A stretch of 64,000 bases of DNA from Gonapodya sp. JEL0774. Its lineage: Eukaryota; Monoblepharomycota; Monoblepharidomycetes; Monoblepharidales; Gonapodyaceae. The notes under the pieces were generated by a model. It had not been told where the DNA came from. It ran no database searches and saw only the letters and a program-made list of their open reading frames with translations. The position numbers were made by a program, and so were the translations under genes. Below, piece by piece: positions 54,699 through 64,000 of the stretch (position 1 is its first letter; each line of letters starts with the position of its first letter). The stretch spans positions 186,001 through 250,000 of the forward strand of contig JADIIX010000002.1 in assembly GCA_027604505.1 (NCBI GenBank). The letters are read 5' to 3'.

Positions 54699-55156
54699 CT
54701 TATGGTGATGGAAGTAGGACATTTTCGAGCGGAGGGGTGGCAGTCATCTGGGAGTGGAATGGGGGATGATTTGAGGGTTCAGGCGAAAGGATCAGGAGCA
54801 TGGTAGAATTGAGTGCGACTGTGTGGGCAAGTTCTTGGTATGATTAAGTTACACCAAGATAATTAGGCGGTGGATTGTATCGTGGGCGTGGTGTCTGAAC
54901 TTATATGTCTGTATGGTATGCACCCTCGAATATCAAACTGGATCAGAGTACCCACCCCAATTTCGTGACTTGGCTCACTATTTACGTGTCGTAATGTCCA
55001 ACTCTATATATGGTATGTACATTGGAAACCAGCGCGCACTAATGCATACGCACTATGCAGTATCTATCTATGTATCTGTCTATTACACGTCATTAATTTC
55101 TCTCTAAACCGGCCAATCGCTCATACATATACAGTGCGGACGAAATATCTCTCCCT
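54699..55156. other. Intergenic region between SRA1-domain gene and Gag relic
   Basis: About 460 bp of AT-richer sequence with short tandem-like runs such as TATCTATCTATGTATCTGTC near 55062-55081. No gene is recognised. A retrotransposon LTR was looked for here and in the region after the Gag relic, and no matching long repeat was found by eye. Confidence 0.35.
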
Positions 55157-56980
55157 GTGATCAAATCTTGGGGCTTGGCATGTGGACGTTGCACATGCAA
55201 GAGTCCCCTGATCAGAGGTCCATTTAATCGCAAATTTATGGATACCAGAACCGAATTCGAGTTCTCCGTCAGCGATGGCTCGCTTGATAGTGACAGCGAC
55301 ACTCCCATGCCGACGTACTTGCCTGCCGATGGCGATGTGGTATCCCCTCCCCCCCACCGTCCCGTTCCTTGCCAGGACGCTTCAACGGAAGGGAACGGTC
55401 TGGTCGATCTTCGCCCCAGTACTTATGGATCGAGATCGCTATTCAGGTCTCTTCTGGAGCTGCAGAGCCAGTTAGAGACAGGGACAGAGAAAGAGCAATT
55501 GGCGTTGAGGAGGCGGGAGTTGCTGAAGCGGGAATAGGAGTTGCAGGTCCGGCAGGCAAAGTTGGAGGACACTATACATAAGTTCCGTGAGGCGCAGGCA
55601 AATGCAAAAATGAGGTTGCTTAGCCTTGTGCGATCTGACGGTGGTTCACTGGCATTCGAACGGGAAAGTAATGCCACCGTGGAGGCACCTGAGAGTCCAG
55701 TGTGGGACTTTTGTCACTCTCCGGCGTACTCTTTGGACACAGTAGAAGGTCCTGGAGCAGAGTATCAACAGCGTGAAGGTGAACACCCGTACGATTGGGT
55801 GCAACGTCTCCAAAGGGGTGTCAGGCAGTTGGGATTGGGCGATGGTCAAGACGCAGTAGCGTGGTGCGCTAAAGTACTCTCAGAGGAGCTCAGCGAGTTG
55901 TTGGACGATACAATGCATGCAGGTGCAAAGCCACCTGTACACAGCTTGTGGGAGGCTGCAATTTTCCGGTTTCCCCCGCTTTCCGATCTCAGGTCGTTCT
56001 TTGGGTGGGTCCTCGCAAGGACAGTGACAGAACAGTGGTTTGAGCAAGCAGAATATCTGGTGAATCATTCTACATGGGTGGTGGTCACAGATGGCAACGT
56101 GTGTCGACCTGGCACAGCGATGGCCACACTGGACCAGCATACAACCGATTTGCGGCGTCTAGAGGCATGTACGGAACCTGCGGCTCTCAGAACAGGCATT
56201 CAAACCAAAGAGAAGCTCAAGGATATGTTCATGCGGGCGATGGGTCCGCAGGGAAAGCAAATTCTGACAATCGCATCTGGGGGCACCAACGTCTCGTATG
56301 AAGAGCTGCGAACCCGAGTGTCTAACCTTAGCCCATTCCCCACGTCAAAGTTTCCCCCGTTGCCGGCTGGTTGCATTTGGGATGGCCCTGCCAGACCTGA
56401 TGTGGACCCCACCACAGAGCACGCTCTGACATTCACTGAGACAGAGTTGGAGAGCGTGCCACCTTGTTCGACAGCCCTTCTTCTGGATAAAGGAGAGGCG
56501 GTGCAAGCAATTTGTGGTCCTGGTGACAGACAGCGCAGAAGAGCTCGTAGACCAGACCTCACGGCCGTGGTAGGGGTGGCGGCCCAATCCACGGCAACTA
56601 CGTAGTTCCCGCTCCCCAGTATCCTGCACCCTTTGCCCCTCCGTACTTTGCGGCATACCCTCCTCTCTACCCTCAGAACTATTCCTTGGTTAACCAGCCG
56701 GGGTGGGACACACCATTACCCCCTCTTCTACCCGCCGTTCTACCCTGGCCCCCCTCCCCCTCGTGAAGTGGGAGAGCGATGCTTCAACTTTGGTGCTATG
56801 GGGCACTTCAGTCGCAAGTGTACGTATCCCCCTATGGCGGAGACAATGAATGTGAGGGCAAGGGAAAGTGGCAGAGGAGTTTGAACACGTGACACGGCGG
56901 ACATTTGCCCAGCACAGACATGCTAGATTGTTGAGCTCAAGAGGCGGTGGGCCGCCACAATGGTGAGTAGCAGTAGCAGT
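55157..56980 (+). pseudogene. Decayed retrotransposon Gag-like gene
   Basis: The frame encodes a Gag-like polyprotein: an acidic start (EFEFSVSDGSLDSDSD), a coiled coil (SLLELQSQLETGTEKEQLAL) and a capsid-like helical region (EHPYDWVQRLQRGVRQLGLG, SDLRSFFGWVLARTVTEQWF). A TAG stop interrupts the frame at 55535-55537 and the same frame resumes at once, running to 56605. Downstream pieces occur in other frames: a Pro/Tyr-rich stretch and a zinc knuckle, CFNFGAMGHFSRKC, near 56780-56820. Its second cysteine is replaced by Phe. A basic fragment with TRRTFAQHRHARLL near 56890-56980 follows in yet another frame. No protease, reverse transcriptase or integrase was found nearby. Composition is richer in G+C than most neighbours. 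A degraded Gag is the simplest reading. Confidence 0.72.
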
Positions 56981-58202
56981 CTGCACTTGTTGCACGTTTG
57001 CGGTGCAGCAAGAGGAAGCGCAAGTGGTAAATGTCCATTTAAGAGCCGAGAACGCCGATATGTATATAGACAAAAACTCGAAAATCCATACTTTGACTGA
57101 TGCTCTGTAGCGTTTGAGATGGGAAAGTTGTGCCCACAGTCCTTTGTGCAACCAGACCACCTCCAGAGCAGTGCACTAGACAGAATTCCAAGCTTTCAAA
57201 TTATCTCAGTCGAAAAGACCCACCTGCTTTTCCGATGGGGCGGAGAATTTTCGTGGCAGGCAGGCAGGCCCTGTGGTCGTGACCTATGAGTAACAGATGA
57301 GTGAGCGAGCCAAGCCGAATCTTTCCAACTATTACTTATTCAAGCGAAGGCCAGGCGCAAGCCGAAGCCTTCAAACGAGGTCACAGCCAAATGAAGCGCA
57401 TCATCGCCTTGCTGCTTCGGCACCGGAGCTCTTTCCTATCGCTGTCGCGGGCGCGCATCCGGGTCTGCTTGAGGGCTCCCCTCCGGTGATGGCAGGTTGT
57501 GCCGCGCTTCTCCCAATGTACCATGGCGGCGGGCCTATGCCTTTCGCTTGTGGGCAAAGGGGTTAGACTGAGCTGTGAAGGTTTGGACTGGCAGTTGGAC
57601 ACCCCCAGTCCATCAAGGGCCGGTCTGGAACACCTCCAGTCAGAGTAATCTAGAGTAGTTATGGGGTGCCATGGCGAGCGGCGTCCACGTCGCGCATCCT
57701 CGAAACGTTCGCTCCGTCGAACGGCGAAAGGCCCGCCTCTAGTCTCATACACATTCGTGACATCATAGTTTAATACATTTGTTTGCTGTTTCGCCCCTTA
57801 TGTTTGCCTTGTCTGCCCAACTTTCAGCGAACGGTTCTCAATTCCCAATACTATCGCCCTCTGAACTCGTATTACCGCAGTCCATACGATACACCGTGTA
57901 GAATGTGTATTTTCTTCGCCCTTTTTGGTTCTCCATTGGGGATACGGATTGAGGTGCATACCATGCGAGACACAACCGCCGTGGATGTTGATACCCTCAT
58001 GCCAACATTAGTACTCTCACAGGAATGAAGGAGATACGAAATCCAATTTTCAAAACCAGTGTTCCAATTCGGGTATAAGCTCCTGTGCAAACGTCTCTCT
58101 CGTTCTTTCAGCCGTTAATTTCCGTCATCTGGAGAATATACTTCCTCCTTCACCCATACTCATGCCAATAACCCTTCCCTCCTTCCCCTATTCCCCTTTT
58201 CA
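56981..58202. other. Long non-coding stretch after the Gag relic
   Basis: About 1.2 kb with no convincing gene. Several short open frames exist on both strands but have no start-and-splice logic. A GGCAGGCAGGC run lies near 57258. It may contain the eroded remainder of the element that supplied the Gag, but no pol motif or terminal repeat was recognised. Confidence 0.4.
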
Positions 58203-59524
58203 TCATTTTTCCTGCTCCTTCTCCTTTCCCTGCACCTGCACCGCAGGCGCACCGGTAGCACTCCCCGCCACAGAACCGAACCCGGCGATGCTCTTGTGCA
58301 GTTCGGGTGCGTGTTGCTCAAGGGCCTGGGATGGAGGAGATTGGTGGAATTTTCGGGTCATGGGGTGGTTAAAATGATAGCTCCCGACTATACTTTAGCC
58401 TTTAGATATTAAGGAAAGTACCCACCCTCCCTACGGCGGTGGCTGTCACCGCAGCTGCAGATGCTACGGCTCGACCCGCTTCACCCAATTTTTGGCCAAT
58501 CTTGGTTTCGGGAGGGACGCATTGATGGGGTGGCGAATGTGAAGAAACAGACGCAACTAAGGTGAGATCTACCCTTCCAAAATAATTTAGCATCTCTGAA
58601 ATCACTCGCTCACCTCCGGGTTGTCTCTATACGTCTGTTGTACTACGGTAATGCCGGTTCGAACACCCTGGGCAGCCGTCGTCGCCGCAGTAGTAATGGA
58701 CGATTTGACCTATGGAAAAAAGCGGAGTTGTGAGGTAGAATAGGAGGTATGTCAATGAACCTCCTTGGCCCCCTCCCCACCCAAGAACGTACTTCAGGAT
58801 GTGCGTCCAATTGTCTACTCGCACTTTGCGCAGCCTGACCGGCAAATTGCAATCCTTTCACACCAGCGTCGGCGGCCTGTTTTCCGAGCGAGGTGAGCGT
58901 GGAAGCGTACTCGGGGTGACCGTCCCATTGCTGCTTGGCAGAGGTGGCCACGGTAGATGCTAGGAATGGGTGTGGTTGAGGATTCACGGGCGTTGAGATT
59001 GCATCACAGGAACTGAGTCGCAAATGGAAGCAGCCTGGGCATACCGGTGTCGAGGGCTTTCTGGCCGTAGGTTTTTGCCGTTTCGCTGTACTAAGTAGAC
59101 ATGTGAGTGAAAGACATGGGTTTGAATCAACTGGGACCTAGTCGCTCGTCGGGGTTCAGAGAGATGAACATGCTTTCAACCATCAGCGCAGTTCTCGGTT
59201 CAGCCAGCACCCCGCAAGGTTCCCGATGCATCAAACATCGCTCTCCGCGCTCTTGCGCTATGGATCCTGGATTCACACCCACAAACAACGCACCTCAGGA
59301 TGCGCTTTTACGTGCTCATACGCGGCGTTCCCAGCTTGTACCGTCGCCACGATTCCCTTTCCCAGCATCTCACCCGTCCAGCTTGCCCAAGAGGTCGTCG
59401 AGGACAACGCTGTGGTGGCGTCTGTCACCACGGCGGGGGTGGTGGTGGCAGAAGGTCCGGTGAATGTGTACGCCGGTGGGGCTTCTTGGGAGTCTTTTTT
59501 AGAGTTTGAGGAGTTGCCGGTCAT
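58203..59524 (-). CDS. Repeat protein built of helical modules ending in HPE
   Basis: I do not recognise a named family. The start at 59524 gives MTGNSSNSKKDSQEAPPAYT, then an Ala/Thr-rich part with SWASWTGEMLGKGIVATVQA. Modules of about 30-35 residues follow, each an Ala/Gly/Gln-rich amphipathic helix ending in a similar tripeptide: YEHVKAHPE, QQWDGHPEYA, SRQLDAHPE, QQTYRDNPE and LEQHAPEL. Introns fall directly after three of these PE codons in phase 0 (about 59274, 58795 and 58612), so modules and exons coincide. The tail is VQVQGKEKEQEK, ending at 58203. No transmembrane segment or signal peptide is apparent. Amphipathic, charge-poor helices of this kind are seen in lipid-droplet and desiccation-related proteins, but this is composition only. 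Confidence 0.7.
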
Positions 59525-60210
59525 CGCACTTCGGAATGGTGGCGTTTATGCTTGTGGACTTGTAAATCGATTCGCTTGTAACAGCGCTGTTATGTGCAAC
59601 GAGTTGTCAGGTTGCGAGTGCGCGGCTAATTCGTGACCCGAGCAAACTCGCAACCAGGACATTGTCACGTGCAAATAATGAGAGAAGCATGATTTGGTGA
59701 TACTCAAAGGGCGAGAGCTTGTCACGATATTACTCGCGTGCTAACCCGTGACTAGTTTGTGAGCCGGGAACATATTCAATCAGGTATTCTTCCATCCTGT
59801 TCAGGGACACACCACCGAGTTCTTTCCCCTCAGGAGCTGCACTCCGAGGGGTCGTGATCGCGAAACTAATGGGGTATTTATGTAAGCGACGTCATGTTGC
59901 TGGGCGTCGGCAGGCCGGGATCGGCAGATGGTGCAATTGCCTATAAAGCGGAACTTATTGCGAACACTGTGAATCGTTATCCCATTCAGAAATAAATTTG
60001 GGATAGATTCAGTAGCTGTCCTGGTCAATTTACCGGATTCTAGTCCGATACTATCCTACTGTTACAAGAGGACATTTCTTGTCATGTCATTCTCGCTCAG
60101 GTGCGGCTGGCTCCAGCACACAACCAACTGCGACACACAGCTCGTCCAACTGCCGGGCATTCACCTGGGAAAACGGACAGTCCCAGTTGAAAAAATCATC
60201 AGTTCTCGTG
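59525..60210. other. Intergenic region between divergent HPE-repeat gene and TPR
   Basis: About 690 bp that should hold both promoters. A CACGTG palindrome lies at 59666-59671, a site that a class B bHLH factor such as the one at 38563-41534 could bind. A frame open toward the TPR start reaches back to about 60079 without an ATG. No RNA gene or repeat was recognised. Confidence 0.4.
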
Positions 60211-63200
60211 ATGGAGCCTGAGCATCCAGATCGCGAGGCCACGCCGCCGGATGTGTCTGGGGGCGACGGCGCCATCGAAGTCTTATCAGACTCGGACGAG
60301 GATGGCGGGGACCAGGGCGCGCAGCATCAGCAGCCACAAACGCAGCAATGGCGCCAAGCTGGTGAGGAGGACGAGCAGGACATGTTTGCTGAGGAGCAAT
60401 GGTCTGAGGATGGAGAGGAAGAGGAGGAAGGTGGTTCAGAGGAATATCAGGAGGAGACAGGTGAAGAGGTGGGAGAGCAAGGCTACTCCGAAGAATACGT
60501 GGAGGAAGAGACTTATGCGGCAGGAGAGAATTACGTGATAGAGGAGCAAGATGGAGAGGGAGACGTCGATGAAACGGGGAACTTCGCTGCAGGTGCCGGG
60601 AACCAAGGGAACAACGAGGGCGACTATTACGAGGAAGATGGGGTGGAGGACGATAAAAATTACGATGAGGAGGCAATGGAAGCTCAAGGTGACTTTGCGG
60701 AAGGCCACTACCAGCACGAAGGGGATGGGGAGGACCTGGAAGAGGAGAACCTCGAAGAGGCTATGGAATCTGACGACGAAGATTACGTCGCACCCCCCGC
60801 GCCTGACGCTGCGGCGGAACTTGAACTGGACGCTCAAGTGGATGCTGAGGAGTTGTCTCACGCCAGACGGAGGTTGTCACGAAAGTCTCCGGGACCTGGA
60901 AGGAGGGCCAGGTCGGCGTCTGTTGGTCCAACTGGTGGCAGGAGACTTCGTCGCGAGGCTGATGAAGAGTACAGCGAGGATGACGACGGTAGCGCTGACA
61001 GTGGTCAGAGTGAAACACCCCCACCGAAGGCGAAACCGTCGAAACCGCCCCGCGCACCGCGGTCCCAGAGCGCAACCCCACACCGCCGACCAGCCATTGC
61101 TCGAACTGACTCGAGTCGCGCTCGTGCTCGTCGAGGAGGTATCTCGGCTCGGCAATCCCGGCAGCCCAGAGAAATTCCGGTGCCACCAACCACCGACCCC
61201 GCACACGCCCTGTCACACATTCTGTCACTTATTCCTCACCTCTACTCGGCTGCTGCTGATCTCAACACCCTCGCAGTGCACAACCCACCGCTCTCGTCTC
61301 TCCTCAGCGCGGTGGATTCGTGGTTACACCCAACTTTTGTGACTTCGATAACCGCCCTCCTCCGCGACCCTTCAACTGTCTCCACATCTGACACGCACGC
61401 CGCTCTTGAAACTGTTCGTGAACAGTGGTTTGCTGTTCAGGCGCAAGCTGATGTCAAGGTTGCGGAGGCGATGGAGCGAGTGAAGCAAATGGAGCTGCAG
61501 AAAGCTGAAGCGGAGAAGGCTCGAGAAGAAGCCGAAAGGAAAGCTGAAAGGGCAGAGAGGGACAGACGAGAAACACAGGCTGAGGTCGACGCGAGAGGTG
61601 AGTGTAGCAACTGGGGAGCAACGAGGTCGTGGTGGCGGAGGTGTTGTGGATAGTCGGACGAAAGGAGTGGTCGCGTCATGTGATCAAATCTATGAACAGG
61701 ATTGATCGCTTCTTGTGATTAGCCCTCTCCTGCGAGTGAACAGATAATCTTCGATTTTCAGTTTTCGTGGTTGCCATTCTCTGTGCTTGGGTCGTCCCAC
61801 TTCCATCCCTCTTTTCAACTCTTTTTCATTTCTTGTCCATTTCCTTATACAGACACTACTATCGCGAACCTCCGTTCTACCATCTCCACCCTATCTCAAC
61901 CGCCGCCGATACCGTTGGACCCCACTGGCGACTCCACCATCTCCGCCCTCCGCACTCGCCTCGCCGCCACCGAGACTGACCTCACGATTTCTCGCGGGCG
62001 TGAGCGAGAATGGCAGGACAAGGCCGAAGCTGCAGAGGCTGAGGCCAGGAGGGCAAAATTGCAAAATGAATGGATTCAAGGAGAGTCTGACAGAGTCAGG
62101 GAGGAGTGGAAGAAGTGGAGAGACGAAAAGGTGAGCGTTCTTAAATGGCTGTGACGAGCATCTTTATGAAGGTAACGTGATGAGGGGGCTTTGAATGGTT
62201 CGGCGGTCGATCGATTGAGTATTCTATGTATAGAAATCTCAGAGTTTTCCTCCGTGAGGTTTGCTTCAGGAGCATGAACCACACATGCTTTAATTTGCGT
62301 TGCGATCGCCCAGTTTCTTCTTTCTTTGTTCTCGAGATTTGACGAAAGGATCACCTTCCGCTTAGTCCTCTGAGCTTACCCGGCTCCTCACCGAGACATC
62401 GACTCTGTCGGCTGCCAACGCTTCTAATGCATCCAATCTTGCTCATACCCGCGCTGATCTTTTACGTTCCCAGGCTGCCGAGGCACATTTGCGATCGCGT
62501 ATCACGGAAATGGAACAGCAACTCGCAATGCAGGAACAAGGGTTTGCCAGTGAGATGGATTTACAGAAGCGACTAGCGGCAGCACTCCGTGAGAGAAATG
62601 AAGAAGTGGAGCAGCTACTAAAAGAAATGGAGTCGGCCATAACAGACAGAGATGCCCGGGCCGACCGCGGGAGGGCTGAACTAATGAGGATGAGGGACGA
62701 TGCTGAGAGACGAGCTGAGGATATGGAGGAAAGGGCAAGAAGGGCTGACGTGAGAAGAATCAGATTGGAAAGGAGGGTTGCCGAGGTGGAGGACTTTGTG
62801 AAAGGCATCTTGGGCGACGACGTGTTGGCGCCCACACCACCCGAGGTTGGTGACGGTGATGAGGGCGGATCTGGGGCGGATGCGTCTTTCGTGTCGAGCG
62901 CCGGGGGGGACCACTCATTTACATTTGGCAGTCCGTTGCCTCCATCCTCCGTTGCTGCGGGCGCAATTGTCCTCCGGGGTGCTGGCACAGGTATTTTGAG
63001 TGAAACGTCGAGAAAAGCGATCGCAGAAGTGAGGGGCAGGAAAACGTTTACAGAGGTGGTGGGTTCACGCTAAATCATCGATATTGGGCCCAAGTGTTGA
63101 GCTGACCACTGGGTGGGCTTTCAGTACACGGATTACATAAAGCTTCAGCGGCAGTTGCGAGACGAGCAAGCTAAAAATGCCGAGCTGACGAGGACAATGG

Positions 63201-64000
63201 ATGCGGTGATTGGCGAGCTGGAGGAAAAGGTGCGTCAGTTACCTTGCATCTGGGAGCAAGCATCTGCCTTGGGCAGCTCACACCACTTCGATGTTCGTAG
63301 CGCCCGATCCTCCAAGAACAAGGGCGTCATCTAGCTGAAGCTACGACGGAGATTGACCGACTCCGGGAAGCCCTGGAGCATTCTAGAGCTACCGTTCAGT
63401 CCCTCGAAATTGAAGTTGGTGCTCGGGATCAGCAACTTCGAGAAATGGATGTAGCGGCGAAAGATAATAAGAAAGGTTTGTTTCTTTCGGTCGATGACTG
63501 TGGTTTCTGGTTCGCTATTAATTGTCTGAATGGCCTGCGTGTAGCGATAAGTGACCTCCAGCTGCAAGTTTTCACGCTTGTCCGTGAGCTGGAAAGGAAC
63601 AATCCTTCTGTACCAAGCAACATGCGATCACCTGGAACACCTCAAGGCCCACAAACACCATTTGCCCTCGGTAGTGGCATGATTGCTCCCACAAGGGAAG
63701 AAATAGAAGAAGGCTCCCAGCAGCTGATCACCGTTCAGCTTGTGACATTCTCCGATCTTCGCACTTGTGTCCAACAGAATCATGCACTCCTCCGCACCAC
63801 GCGTAAGCTAGCTGACATGGTGGATGATCTCCAGCAACACTTTGGTGTTAAGGTAGCAGAAGAAGTTGAGAAGCTGACTGTGTCCCTTACAACGCGGAAT
63901 CGCCAGATACTGGAGGAGGTTAAGGCACTGAGAAATCGATGTACAGTGCTTGAGCAGGAGAGGGAGAATTCTCGCAGAGAGGTTGCAGAATTGAGCAGAG
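60211..64000 (+). CDS. TPR: Mlp1/TPR nuclear basket protein, incomplete at right edge
   Basis: TPR/Mlp proteins form coiled-coil filaments of the nuclear pore basket. The first ATG in the open frame is at 60211 (MEPEHPDREATPPDVSGGDG). A very acidic Glu/Asp-rich domain follows, including AIEVLSDSDED, a typical SUMO-interacting motif, and then basic Ser/Arg/Pro-rich sequence. The coiled coil begins near 61440 (KVAEAMERVKQMELQKAEAE) and runs through exons near 61853, 62360 and 63124. The family block reads TFTEVYTDYIKLQRQLRDEQ, followed by VIGELEEK and APILQEQGRHLAEATTEIDR after an intron, then QLQVFTLVRELERNNPSV. These match the Mlp1/TPR N-terminal region. The frame is open at the last base. 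The long acidic leader before the coil is unusual for the family. Confidence 0.83.

Noticed and set aside
55535..55537. Programmed stop-codon readthrough at the TAG in the Gag frame
   Set aside because: Further downstream frame breaks and a damaged zinc knuckle make simple decay more likely; no readthrough context was identified.
54940..57290. Long terminal repeats flanking the Gag relic
   Set aside because: I compared the flanks by eye and found no long direct repeat or target-site duplication. A dot plot would be decisive.
60436..60861. Long hydrophobic-looking minus-strand ORF of 141 codons
   Set aside because: It is the antisense shadow of the Glu/Asp-rich TPR leader: GAG/GAA codons read backwards as Leu, Phe and Ser.

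Overview
The window is nuclear DNA from an intron-dense eukaryote, most likely a flagellated early-diverging (chytrid-type) fungus. Genes are interrupted by many short GT-AG introns, usually about 45-120 nt with GTGAGT/GTAAGT-like donors, a CTGAC/CTAAC-like branch site and CAG acceptors. The gene set is fungal-compatible: EFM7, a Cab2-type phosphopantothenate-cysteine ligase, an Atl1-type alkyltransferase-like protein and an Mlp1/TPR nucleoporin. It also holds genes that most Dikarya lack: a ciliary protein (CFAP119), a BORC subunit (BORCS8), UVSSA, a BRAT1-like protein, MCM8 and spastin. No ribosomal RNA, tRNA, CRISPR array or bacterial-type operon is visible.

Layout. 1-63: first exon of a gene leaving the window. 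197-6063 (-): UGGT, the ER glycoprotein-folding sensor, ending in KDEL. 6180-8273 (+): PRMT4/CARM1. 8355-11442 (-): BRAT1-like HEAT protein. 11599-12892 (-): UVSSA. 13106-13562 (-): BORCS8. 13654-15037 (+): CFAP119. 15099-19832 (-): coatomer alpha. 19986-22149 (-): serine hydroxymethyltransferase. 22341-24260 (-): spastin. 24529-26058 (+): Rpn11. 26252-26887 (+): unknown. 27008-30455 (+): MCM8. 30830-31998 (-): EFM7. About 32480-36278 (+): large disordered protein. 36481-36783 (-): weak ORF. 37134-38478 (+): CSN7. 38563-41534 (-): bHLH factor. 41769-42642 (-): divergent SKP1-like protein. 42749-44615 (+): lunapark. 44739-46019 (-): PPCS. 46124-46620 (+): Atl1-like. 46692-51150 (-): ERCC6L2-like helicase. 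51691-52284 (+): unknown. 52678-54698 (+): SRA1-domain protein. 55157-about 56980 (+): decayed Gag. 58203-59524 (-): repeat protein with HPE modules. 60211 to the right edge (+): Mlp1/TPR, incomplete.

Themes. Genes are packed tightly, and several divergent pairs start only about 90-120 bp apart, which suggests shared promoters. Five genes relate to DNA repair or damage response (BRAT1-like, UVSSA, MCM8, Atl1-like, ERCC6L2-like), but they are spread among housekeeping genes and I see no operon-like system. The observations most worth following are the BRAT1-like protein with a cysteine tail, the SKP1-like protein without the usual F-box-binding tail, the HPE-module repeat protein, the microexons, the acidic extension on TPR and the solitary Gag relic. 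Exon joins were worked out by hand from reading frame, splice signals and remembered family sequences; no search or alignment was run.
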